Shown here piece by piece: positions 33,294-44,900 of a stretch of 64,000 bases of DNA. The position numbers and the translations under genes are program-made. The stretch lies in contig NZ_RFFG01000036.1 of assembly GCF_003696215.1 (NCBI RefSeq), positions 1 to 64,000 on the forward strand, in the 5' to 3' direction. The DNA comes from Actinomadura harenae (GTDB lineage Bacteria; Actinomycetota; Actinomycetes; Streptosporangiales; Streptosporangiaceae). How positions within the stretch are numbered: position 1 is the stretch's first letter; the number at the start of each line of letters is the position of its first letter. The notes below the pieces were generated by a model. The model did not search any database, was not told the DNA's origin, and saw only the letters and a program-made list of their open reading frames with translations.

Positions 33294-34262
33294 TCATGTT
33301 GCTGGCGAGCCCAGCGGATCTCCGGCTATGAGCTGAGAGGTGCTCCCGCCGACGCCGACCGGAAGGTCGCCGAGAACGGCGATGCGGTACATGGTGCGGG
33401 GCTGGTCGACGGGGGCGAGGTCGGTGGCGGCCAGGTGTGCGGTGGCGCGGTTGTCCCACATGGCCACGTCGCCGGGGCTCCAGCGCCAGCGGGCGATGTA
33501 TTCGGGGCGGATCATCTGTTCGTAGAGCAGCTCGAGCAGTGCGCTGCTCTCGTACGGGGTCAGGCCGAGGATCCGCGCGGTGGAGGCCGGGTTGACGAAC
33601 AGGACCCGTTCGGCGGTGTCGGGGTGAACGCGCACCAGCGGGTGGTGGGCGATCTGGAGGGTGTCGGTGTTGAGGGTGAGAACGGCCCGGTCCTCGGGGT
33701 CGGCGGCCGACAGGTGGCAGCCGGCGAAGAAGCGGTGTTCGGTGGTGAGGGTGTCGGCCAGCTCGCGTAGCGGCCCGGACAGGCCCTGGTAGGCGGCGGC
33801 GAGGTTGGTCCAGCAGGTGTCGCCGCCGTGGCTGGTGACGGTGGCGGCGCGCAGGATGCAGATGGAGGGCGGGTTGGGGTAGGGCGTGAGGTCGGTGTGC
33901 CAGCCGGCGGTGGGGGAGGTCCAGCGGGCGCGGTAGCGCTCTTCGAAGTCACGTCCGTAGCGGGCGTCCACGGCGTCAGGGTCGACGGTGAGGATGTGGG
34001 GGAATCCCTTGGGGTGTGGGCCGTGGAGGGCGGCGGGCCGGTAGGTGGGCGGGCCGAAGTTGCGGGCGAAGGTGGTGTGCTGGTGGTGGTCGAGGTGCTG
34101 GCCGGGGAAGAACAGCGCCTTGTGGTCGCAGAGGGCGCGGTTGAGTTCGGCGACGGAGGGAGTGGGCAGGGGCCGGGTGAGGTCAAGGCCGGTGATGACG
34201 GCGCCGATGTGCCCGGCGACGCGTTGGAGGGTGAAGGACGAAGCGGCGGCAGTGGGGGGCAC
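33294..34262 (-). CDS. TauD/TfdA-type Fe(II)/2-oxoglutarate oxygenase, arm A end
   Basis: A 322-residue protein. The iron-binding facial triad is visible: GWHTDLTPYPNPPS near residue 120 (His and Asp) and RATAHLAA near residue 277 (distal His). DTAERVLFVNP and the C-terminal RTMYRIAVLGD hold the Arg that binds 2-oxoglutarate. Such enzymes usually hydroxylate an amino acid or peptide carbon. It is a paralogue of the first gene of the same operon (47319) and is transcribed last, 72 bases after the IMP dehydrogenase. Substrate unknown. Confidence 0.9.
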   Translation of the reverse strand: MPPTAAASSFTLQRVAGHIGAVITGLDLTRPLPTPSVAELNRALCDHKALFFPGQHLDHHQHTTFARNFGPPTYRPAALHGPHPKGFPHILTVDPDAVDARYGRDFEERYRARWTSPTAGWHTDLTPYPNPPSICILRAATVTSHGGDTCWTNLAAAYQGLSGPLRELADTLTTEHRFFAGCHLSAADPEDRAVLTLNTDTLQIAHHPLVRVHPDTAERVLFVNPASTARILGLTPYESSALLELLYEQMIRPEYIARWRWSPGDVAMWDNRATAHLAATDLAPVDQPRTMYRIAVLGDLPVGVGGSTSQLIAGDPLGSPAT

Positions 34263-34334
34263 GGCAGAGTTCCTTCCCGGGGGACGGGCCGCAGGCGGGT
34301 TCGGCCCGCGGCCCGGACGTTGGACGATGCCGGG

Positions 34335-36049
<1,715 letters not shown>

Positions 36050-37051
36050 TCATCGCGGGGAGGCTGGTTGTGTGCGGACGGTGCAGGTGTCGCGGAGTGC
36101 GTCCAGACGGCGGCGAATCCAGCCGAATTGCGCGTCGCCGATGATGGTCCGATGCGGTTCCGGCACTGGCGAGAAGCCGCCCAGGCCGGTGCTCCACTCG
36201 GTCAGGACCGGGCCGTCGGCAGTGATCAGCCAGTCGGTGTGCAGCAGCGGGCTGCGCAGGCTGTCGGCGACCTGTCGGGCGGCCGCGGCCAGTTCGCGCA
36301 CCAAGGCGGGGTCGCCTGTGGTGCTGGTGCCGCCCTGGTGGGTGTTGGCGACCAGACCACCGCGGCGGTGCTGGGGGTACAGCACGTCCCCATCGGTGAG
36401 GAACAGGCGCAGGTCGCCGTCGTTGGGAAGGCACGGCTGGGCCACGTAGCCGATGCCGGTGGCGCCGATGACGTCGAGGGCGCCGGACAGTTCGGCTGGA
36501 TCGGCGGCGCGGACGATGCCGTATCCCATGCCGAGTCGGCGGGGCTTGAGGAGATAGGGGCCGTGGCCGAGGCAGGCGCGGATCTGCGGCAGCGCGCCGC
36601 GGGCGTGCCTGCCTGCGGGCAGGGCCAGCGTGGGGATGGCGGGAATGCCCAGGGCTTGGGCGTGGTGGGCGATGGACAGTTTGTCGGTGACCAGCTGGTG
36701 CGGCAGGTGGTCGGGGTGGTTGAGCAGCACCGCGCCGGGCGCGGCTGCGACGGTGGCGCGGATCGCGGCCAGGGCCTGGTCGGTCTGCGGGTCGTTGGAG
36801 AAGTCGTCGACCTGAACCCCGACCAGGGCGCTGCCGGGCTGCTCCAGCAGGTCGTGGCCGTCGACCCACAGGCGAGGCTGGCCGGTTGCGGCGGGGACGA
36901 TGGCGCTGACGGGGATGATGCGCCAGGCCATCCCGGCGCGGGCGGCGGCCGCCGCGTGGACCTGGCCGGCCTGGTTCAGTGCTGCGGTGAGCGTCTCGGG
37001 CGGTAGGTCCTGGTCCCGGTAGACCATGACGATCAGGTCAGGGGGTTGCAT
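36050..37051 (-). CDS. ATP-grasp ligase, arm A
   Basis: A 333-residue protein starting at ATG 37051, 16 bases after the amidotransferase stop. It has the RimK-like ATP-grasp layout: LNHPDHLPHQLVTDKLSIAH (start of the ATP-binding domain), YLLKPRRLGMGYGIVRAADP (phosphate-binding strand), GYVAQPCLPNDGDLRLFLTD and LLHTDWLITADGPVLTEWST (metal-binding end). ATP-grasp enzymes join a carboxylate, activated as acyl phosphate, to an amine or similar group. It probably couples a product of the NRPS or another building block; the substrates cannot be read. Confidence 0.85.
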   Translation of the reverse strand: MQPPDLIVMVYRDQDLPPETLTAALNQAGQVHAAAAARAGMAWRIIPVSAIVPAATGQPRLWVDGHDLLEQPGSALVGVQVDDFSNDPQTDQALAAIRATVAAAPGAVLLNHPDHLPHQLVTDKLSIAHHAQALGIPAIPTLALPAGRHARGALPQIRACLGHGPYLLKPRRLGMGYGIVRAADPAELSGALDVIGATGIGYVAQPCLPNDGDLRLFLTDGDVLYPQHRRGGLVANTHQGGTSTTGDPALVRELAAAARQVADSLRSPLLHTDWLITADGPVLTEWSTGLGGFSPVPEPHRTIIGDAQFGWIRRRLDALRDTCTVRTQPASPR

Positions 37052-37067
37052 GGTCGGCGGTGTCCTC

Positions 37068-38915
37068 TCAGTTGATGGCCTGGCCAGGGAGCGGGCGAGG
37101 TCGGGGAGGGGCCGGTGGGCGGGTGAGGTGCAGGTGCCAGCGCCAGGTGCCGAGGATCTGGAACAGGGTGCTGGCCGGCAGTCGGTCCAGCTCGCTGGGG
37201 TTGGGGAGGGTGAACAGGTGCCCGATGAGTGGATCGGCGGCCAGGTCGCGGTGGTGGTCGCGGGCGAGGGCGGCCAGGCTCTGCTGCAAAGGGCGGGCTG
37301 CGGGATGCGGGAGGACCTGTTTGGGGCGGGTGATGACCGGCGCTGGCAGGAGCGGGGAGAAGGCGCGGCGCAGCAGCGCCTTGCCCTGTGCGCCACCGGG
37401 GGCGCTGTGCCCGGCGATGTGGATGCTCTGGGGGTGGCGTAGGCACCAGCCGACCAGCCGGTCATCCAAGTAGGGGAAACGGGCCTCGATTCCGGCGCGC
37501 ATCGCCAGCCGGTCCTCGAAGCGCAGGATGTGGGGGATCTGGGTGGCGGTCAGCAGATGCTGCGCCCGCTCCAGCGGGGTTGCGGGCATGCTCTGGTAGA
37601 GCTGGAGGAGGCGGGCGTGGACGCCTCCTCGGTCGGCGAGGACGTCGGGGGTGAGGGCGCGGGCCTGCCGGGAGGCGGGGAGCCCGGCGAAGGCGTCGGG
37701 GTGGAGGAGGTGCCGGAACCAGGGGCGTGTGAGGTAGCCGCTCATCAGCTCGTCGGTGCCCTGGCCGTTCAGGACGATCCGCAATCCGTGCCCGGCGGCG
37801 GCCTGGTAGGTGGCCAGGATGGCCGGGTGCCGTGGGTCATCGGGGAGGACGGCCGGGTCGAGGACGGCGTCGATGTCGTCGAGAGCGAGGGTGTCGGTTC
37901 GGGGCACCTGGTGAAGCGCGACCCGTGGCGCGAGCTGCTCGGCGACAGCGCGGGCGTGGGCCAGGTCGCTTCCGGGGCGAGCCGCATCACCGGGGTAGGC
38001 GAGGGTGAAGGTGTGCAGGGGCGCGGCCGGGCTGGCGCGGCGGGCGGCGATGACGGTCAGGACCGAGGAGTCCAGCCCGCCCGACAGCAGGACACCGGCG
38101 GGGACGTCGCCCATCAGCATCGCGGTGGTCGCGCGGATCACGTGGCTGCCGAGCCCTCCGGCTGCCCGGCCCCGCCTGGTCGACGGCGGCCCGGCGCCAG
38201 AACCGGTGTCGTGTCCGCTGTGGGGAGTGGGCGGCCGCCAGTAGGTGCGGCGGGCCGGGCGGCCGTCGGGGCCAATGCTGAGCAGGCTTCCCGGTGGTAG
38301 CGCGGTGACCGCCTCCACGGCCGTGGCCTGCGGGTCGGCGGCGAGGGCGGGCGAGGCCAGCAGTTGGGCGTGCAGGGCGGGCAGGTGCGGGCGGCGCGGT
38401 AGGTCGGGCAGCGTCAGCAACGCGTCGACCTCGGACGCGAACGCGATTCCGCCGCCTGCGGGGGAGTACAGGTAGAGCGGTTTGTGGCCGAGCCGGTCGC
38501 GGGCCAGCGTCAACCGCTGCTGGTGGACGTCCCACAGCGCGAAGGCGAACATGCCCTCCATCTGCTCCAGCGCGGCGGGCCCCCACTGCAGCCAGGCGGC
38601 CAGGACGACCTGGGTATCGCAGGAGGTGAGGGGCACCGTGGGAGACAGGCGGGCACGCAACGCGGCTTGGTTGTACAGCTCGCCGTTGTAGGTGATCGTC
38701 AGGTGCCGGTAGGTCATCGGCTGGTGGCCGCCGGGCGACAGATCGCAGATGGCCAGTCGTCGATGGCCGAGTGTGAGCGGACCGTCCTGCCAGATCCCCT
38801 GATCGTGCGGGCCACGGTGGACCATCGCAGCTGCCATGGCCGTGACAAGAACACGGTCGGGATCGCCTGCTGGTGTGGGTCTGGGCGGCCGGAGCAGGCC
38901 GGCGATGCCGCACAC
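37068..38915 (-). CDS. Asparagine-synthetase-type amidotransferase
   Basis: A 615-residue protein starting at GTG 38915, two bases after the NRPS stop, with GGGAG inside the NRPS end. The N-terminus reads V-C-G-IAGLL, so removal of residue 1 exposes the catalytic Cys2 of the glutaminase (Ntn) domain. AMVHRGPHDQGIW and LAICDLSPGGHQPMTYRHLT follow. The synthetase half has PAGVLLSGGLDSSVLTVIA, an ATP PP-loop, and FEDRLAMRAGIEARFPYLDD. It should turn a carboxylate into an amide with glutamine-derived ammonia, or act as a related ligase (beta-lactam synthetases belong to the same family but lack Cys2). A tailoring step on the NRPS product is the likely role. Confidence 0.9.
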   Translation of the reverse strand: MCGIAGLLRPPRPTPAGDPDRVLVTAMAAAMVHRGPHDQGIWQDGPLTLGHRRLAICDLSPGGHQPMTYRHLTITYNGELYNQAALRARLSPTVPLTSCDTQVVLAAWLQWGPAALEQMEGMFAFALWDVHQQRLTLARDRLGHKPLYLYSPAGGGIAFASEVDALLTLPDLPRRPHLPALHAQLLASPALAADPQATAVEAVTALPPGSLLSIGPDGRPARRTYWRPPTPHSGHDTGSGAGPPSTRRGRAAGGLGSHVIRATTAMLMGDVPAGVLLSGGLDSSVLTVIAARRASPAAPLHTFTLAYPGDAARPGSDLAHARAVAEQLAPRVALHQVPRTDTLALDDIDAVLDPAVLPDDPRHPAILATYQAAAGHGLRIVLNGQGTDELMSGYLTRPWFRHLLHPDAFAGLPASRQARALTPDVLADRGGVHARLLQLYQSMPATPLERAQHLLTATQIPHILRFEDRLAMRAGIEARFPYLDDRLVGWCLRHPQSIHIAGHSAPGGAQGKALLRRAFSPLLPAPVITRPKQVLPHPAARPLQQSLAALARDHHRDLAADPLIGHLFTLPNPSELDRLPASTLFQILGTWRWHLHLTRPPAPPRPRPLPGQAIN

Positions 38916-38917
38916 CG

Positions 38918-41900
38918 TCAGCTCCCTGTTTCGGCGGGGTGAGTGTCGGTGAGCAGGTCGATCACCGCAGGCGAGGTCAGCAGGGCACGGTGGTCGGTTG
39001 CGGGCACGGTGACCACGGTCGGTGGGGTACCGCTCAGCTGGTCCCACCCGCCCAGTTCGCCGGTGGGTGAGGCGATGACCAGGGTGGGAAGCACGCCGCA
39101 GGGTCGCCAGGCGGCCAGTGCCGCCGCTGAGCCGGCCAGCACCCGAACCCGCCACAGCAGCTCGTCGCGCGGCAGAGCTTGCTCTGCCGCGTCCGCGGCG
39201 TTCTCGCTGGTGGAGGCGAGCGCGGCGATCTGCGCGGTGAGGTCGTCGAGAGCCGCAGTGTCCGCCGCCGTCACCAGAGTGTTCTCGAGAATTCGCCGCA
39301 GCAGATCTGGATCCTGTTCGGGGAGAAGACGCGTCAGGTGATGGGCGGTGACCAGGAGCGTCTGGCGGCGTCGCTCTGTTTCGGTGTCGTAGAGGTGGGG
39401 CGGGTCCAGCAGCGTGAGGTGGACGGTGTGACCGGCGGCCGTCAGGTCGCGGGCGGTCTGGAAGGCCACGGCGGCGCCGAACGACCAGCCTGCCAGGTGA
39501 TAGGGCCCCGCCTGGCGGCCGGTGAGGGCGGCGGCGTGGACAGCGGCGAGTTCCTCGATCGACGCGTCGGCGGGCACGTCCGGGCGGGTGAGGCCGTAGC
39601 AGGCCCGATGCGAGCTGAGGCGGTTGGCGAGGCCGGCCAGGGGCGCCAGCGCATCTCCGAGCCCCGGGAGCAGGAACAGGGACTCTGCACGCGGCTGGTC
39701 GGGGGGTTCGGCGAGCGGAACACAGCGGGCCAGGTCCTCGATCATCTCGCTGATGGCGGCGACTGCGCCCTCGACCGCGCGGCACTCCAGTCGGCCGGGA
39801 TCGAAGGAACACGACAACCTCAACAGCGGCCCCCGGTCCTCGCCGTCGGCGGCGGGCCGGTGGCGGCCGAGTGTGAGGTCCAGGCTGGTCGGTGGGGTGT
39901 TGGCGGGACCAATCCCCGAGTTCGGCGCGGGCCGGGGCGCCCCGATGGGCCCGGCCGGCTGGTTGGGGGAGGCCGTGGCGAGATAGTTGATGGTGACCTC
40001 GGGCAGCTCCAGGTCGGCGACCGCGACCGCTGGCGAGTCCCCGGGCGAGACGGGCGGGCTGTAGCGGGCGGGTGCGAACGCCGCCCCGCCGCGTGGGACG
40101 TGGGCCAGGTGGGCGCGGATGGCGGCGGCCTCGCGCAACAGCGCGTCCGCGTCCACATGTGCGTCCGGGGGCGTGGTCGCCGCGTTCCCGGCGGATTGGG
40201 GGGCACCGAGCAGGACGGGGTGCAGGCAGGTGAACCAGCCGAGCAGGTCGCCACCGTGGTCGAGGTCGCTACGGCCATGTCCTTCCAGCATCGCGTACAA
40301 GCCGGTTCCCCGCCGGGTGAGGGCCGCCGTCGCGCGGGCGACGGCGGCCAGGAAGATCTCTTGGCCGCCGACACGGTGCAGTGCGGCCGACTCGAGGGTG
40401 AGCAGCCGGGTCGCCGTCGGCGACAAGACGATCTGGAGATGGCGGCGATCGCCGAAGCAGCATCGCGGCGCAGTCGTGAGCGCCAGCCCCGGCTTGGGGG
40501 CGTCCGCCAGGTCCCGCCAGTAGCGCTCCTCATCTGCTGCTTGGTCGCCGGACGGTGCAGCGGCTGGTCCGGGCAGGGGTGGGGCGAGCCGCAGTGGCGC
40601 GGCGGCGCCAGCGCTGGTGAGGTCGGCGTAGCAGGCGGCGATGTCGCGGGCCAAGACGTCCCAGGAGACGGCGTCGACGATCAGATGGTGCAGCACCAGC
40701 AGCAACGTCCGCCTCCCCTCGGCGGCCCCGGTGGTGGCTGGGGCCGGGGCATGACCACGCGTACCGTGCTGCAGGAGCGCGGCTGCCAGCAGCCGCCCGT
40801 CGGTGATGGACAGGTTCGCTTGGAGTCGCGCCTGAGCGGCCCCGACCCCCTCGTCACCGTCCGGAGAGGCGGGTAGGTGGAGGGCGTCGATCGGGTGGAC
40901 GGCCGGGGCCGCCAGGACGGCGTGCCAGCCGGACGGACCGGAGACAAAACACAGCCGGGTCGCCTCGTGGCGGGCCAGCGCCGCCCTGACGGCCGCGGCG
41001 AGCACGACCCCATCGGTGCCCGCCTGGACGTCGAAGAGGCGGGCCTGCGCGAAATGGTCAGGATCGGCGAAGCGCTGGGCGAAGAACCACTGCTGGGCGC
41101 CCGTCAGCGCGACGGGCGTCCCGCCCGGCCGCGCCACCCGCTCGCCTGCCGGGGCCCCTTGGCCAGGTGAGGGCTGGGCCGCGATCCGGAGGGTGAGGAG
41201 GGCAGCCTGGTCGGCGAGTACCGGGTGGGTCAGGATGTCGGAGACCGACAGCGGAAGCCCGGCCGTCCGCGCAGCGCTGCTGAGCCGGATGGCGGTCAGC
41301 GAGTCGCCACCCGCGGCAAAGAAGTCGCCACCGCACCAACTCCCATCGCCGCCTGCCGCGAGGACGGGTATGGCGGCGCGCCACAACCCCCGCAGCCGGT
41401 CGGCCATCGCAGCTGCCGCCGGGTCCGCGGGACGGCGGCCGCCGGGCGCGCCCGGCCTGGCCTGGTGGGGGGCGGGTGCGGTGGCGAGTAGGGCCGTGAC
41501 GGTGTCCCGGTCCACCTTCCCCGATGCCGTCAGCGGCAGCGCCGGAACCAGGCGCAGGCGGCTGGGGACCATAGGCGACGGCAGGCGCTGCGTGACCCAC
41601 CTGCGCAGGTCATCACCCAGACCATCCTGATCGTGGTCTCCGCCCCCTCGCCCGCGGTCCCCTGGGGCCGCCTCCTGGCCGGCCGCAACGACGGCGCCGA
41701 GCTCGGTGACCCCACCTGCACCGGAGAAGGCGGTGACGTGAGCGCGGGCCACGAGCGGATGGGCGGCCAGGCAGCGGGCGACCTCGGCAGGATCGACGCG
41801 GTGGCCGCGGATCTTCACCTGGTCATCCATCCGGCCCAGGCATTCCAGCCGCCCGTCCGGGCCGACCCGTCCGACATCACCGGTCCGGTATAGGCGTATC

Positions 41901-44900
41901 CCCGCCAGCGGCCCCCGTGCGGGCACGGTGAACCGCTCTGCGGTCAGGTCCGGCTCGTCCAGATACCCGGGCGTCACTCCGCCGCCGGCGATGCACAGCT
42001 CGCCCCGCGCCCCCTGCGGGACGGGCTGAAGGTCGGCGTCCAGCACCGCCACCACGGTGCCGGGCACAGGCGTACCGATCGGCACCCGCCTGCCGGACGG
42101 CCGTCCGGAGGGTGGGTGCGACGGCGGGCGGTGCAGGATCGCGGCCGTCGCCCACACGGTGGTCTCGGTCGGTCCGTACTCGTTGCACAGGACGGCGCCG
42201 GGCAGCAGTTTGGTGTGGCGGGTGACAAGGTCGGGGGTGCAGGGTTCACCGCCGACCGCGACGACGCGCACCGGGGCGGGCCACGGCCCGGGCAGGGCCT
42301 GCAGGAACTGGCTGTAGTAGGAGGACACGAAGTTCAGGCACGTCACCTGGTGCCGGTCGACCAGCTCGCGGACCAGCAGCGGGTCGGCGGCGTCGCCGGG
42401 CCGGTCCGGGAGGATCACGGTCCCGCCGGCCGTCAGCGTCCAGAAGATCATCGACGGGGCGACGTCGAACACCGTCGGAAGGGTGACCAGGGTTCGCGGC
42501 CGCGCGCCGCCGAGATGGCGTCCGAAGACGGCGGTTCGGGCGGTCAGCGCGGTCACCGCGTTGCCGTGGCTGGCGACCACGCCCTTGGGGGTTCCGCCCG
42601 ACCCGGAGGTGAACACCACGTAGGCGGGGGCCGCGGCACCGTGGACGGGGCGGCGTGCCCGTCCACCGGTCGGCAGCCTGTCGGCGTACAGGACCTCCAC
42701 ACCCAGCCCTTCCAGGCCGCTCGAGCCGGACCCGCCGCTGCTGCTGCTGTCAGCGAGGATGAGAGCCGGAGCGGCCAGCGCCAGAAGGTCGGCCAGACGT
42801 TGGTGCGGGTGAGCGAGGTCCAGGCACAGGTAGGCGGCGCCCCTGCGGGTCACCGCCAGCAACGCGGCCACCAGCAACGGCGAGGGCGGGCAAGCCACCG
42901 CGACCCGGTCCCCGATGCCGATTCCGGCGTCCTCCAGGGCGACCTCGATATCGCACGCCAGTCGCTCCAGCTGCCGGAAGGTGAGGGTGGTTCCGGCGTG
43001 GATCACTGCGGGCTCGTCGGGGGTGGCGGCGATCGCGGCGGTCACCCCGCCCGGAAGCGTCCGCGGGCCGCGCTGCCCGGCCGCGCCCTTACGCCGGGCG
43101 GTCCGCAGATCGGCCAGGTGGGGATCGGCGGCGGTCCGGGCGGCCGTGCCGGTGGCATCGGCGGTGCTGAGCCGCCGGTCCCAGGAATCGGCGACGGCGC
43201 GCAGGCAGGCCATGAAGTCACGCAGATGCGCCTGCGCGGTACCCGGCTCGTATAGGTCGCGGTTGTACTCCCACAGCACCTCCACCGCAGCGGAGTCGCC
43301 AGCCTCGGTGGCGGGACTCGGGACGCACACGACGTTGATGTCGTTCTTGGCCGACCCGTTGTGCTCGATGCGGACGCGCCCCGTGACGCCCGCCGCCTGC
43401 AACAGGTGTGGGCGCGGGCTGTCGTGGAAGGCGAACATCAGCGAGAACCACGGCGTCCGAGACCCGTCGCGCCCGCCATCGCCCGTGCTCCCACGCCCCC
43501 GGCTGCCGCTGCCTGGGTGGCCGGGGCCGTCCGGCCCGGGGCGGGTGCCGGGGGTGCCGGTCACGGCGGCGAGGATGTCGGTGAACGGAAGCTCCTGGTG
43601 GTCGTGCAAGTCCAGGACCACCTGCTGGATCCGGGCGGCCAGCTCGCCCAGCGTCGGGTCGCCGTGAAGGCGGGCACGCAGCGGAACCGCGTTGACCAGC
43701 ATGCCGAGCATCCGGGCCGCAGCTGGGTCGGCGCGGTTGGCCAGCGCGGTCCCGACCGTGAAGTCTTCGGCGCGGGTGTGGGCGTGCACCAGCGCGGTGA
43801 ACGCGGTCATGAACATCGCGAAGCGGGTGACGCCGTGGGCGCGGCCCAGCTCGTCGAGGCGGGCCAGCACAGCCGGGTCGACCTGGCCGCGCAGCAGGCC
43901 GCCGCGGTGGCTCTGGCGCGGTGGCCGCTCGTGGTCGCCGTCGAAGGTGACGCCGATCGGGGACGCGCCCTCCAGCGCGGTCTGCCAGTACCGGCCGTGG
44001 CGGGCGTGATCAGCGGTGCTGCGCCACCGGTGATACCAGGCGGCGTAGTCGCGGTACTGCGGCACCGGGCCGCGCAGCACCGGGTCCAAGTCGGGGCTGG
44101 CGCCCTGGACGAGCGCGTCGTAGGCGGCCATCAGCTCGGTGAGCAGGACCCCCACCGACCAGCCGTCGTGCGGCAGGTGGTGTTCCACCTGAACCAGCCG
44201 CCACCGTCGCGGTCCGAGGCGCAGCAGATGCCAGCGGATCAGCGGCAGCCGCGTGACGTCGAAACGGTGTCGCGTCAGCTCGTCGACGATGTCAGCGGCC
44301 CTGCCCTCAAGCCAGTGGCCCTCGAGGTCGTGGCTCTCAATGTCGCGGCCGTCGCGGACGGTCAGGTCGGTGACCGGAAGGTCGACCGGCCACGGGGCGT
44401 GCACGCGCTGGACGGGCCCGCTCGGGCCGTCGTGCAGCGTGGTCCGCAGAATCTCGTGCCGCGCCACCAGCAGTGTCAGCGCGGCCTGCAGCGCCTCGAC
44501 GTCCAGGACACCGTCCAGCAGCAGGCTAGATTGGGTCTGGTAGGCCAGCGAGTCCGGCGCGGCCTGCTCCAGCAGCCACAACTGCAGCTGCTGGCCGCTC
44601 AACGGCGCATCCTGCCGCTCCGTACCGGCCCCAGAAGCCGTCGCGGCGCCGCACACCAGCGGCGGCCGATCGGTATCGGCGGGCGGGGCGGTGGCCAGCA
44701 GCGCGCGGATCTGGGCGAGCGTGGTCGGCCCGGCCAGCCGACTGGGCGGAACCTGGACCCGGTAGTCGCTGGCCAGCAGCGCGGCGATCCGCACCAGCGC
44801 CAGGGAGTCCGCGCCGGCCGCAGGCAACGGCACCTGTTCACCCAGCGTCGCCACGCACAGGATCTGGGCGACGGCCGCCGCCAAGTGATCGGCCTCCGTC

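Noticed and set aside
37068-38915. Calling the amidotransferase a beta-lactam synthetase
   Set aside because: Beta-lactam synthetases of this family lack the N-terminal Cys nucleophile; here Cys2 is present, so a glutamine-dependent amidotransferase is likelier.
39179-40876. A 565-codon plus-strand frame opposite the E and TE domains
   Set aside because: Shadow of the NRPS; no motif, no ribosome-binding site and the opposite strand is clearly coding.
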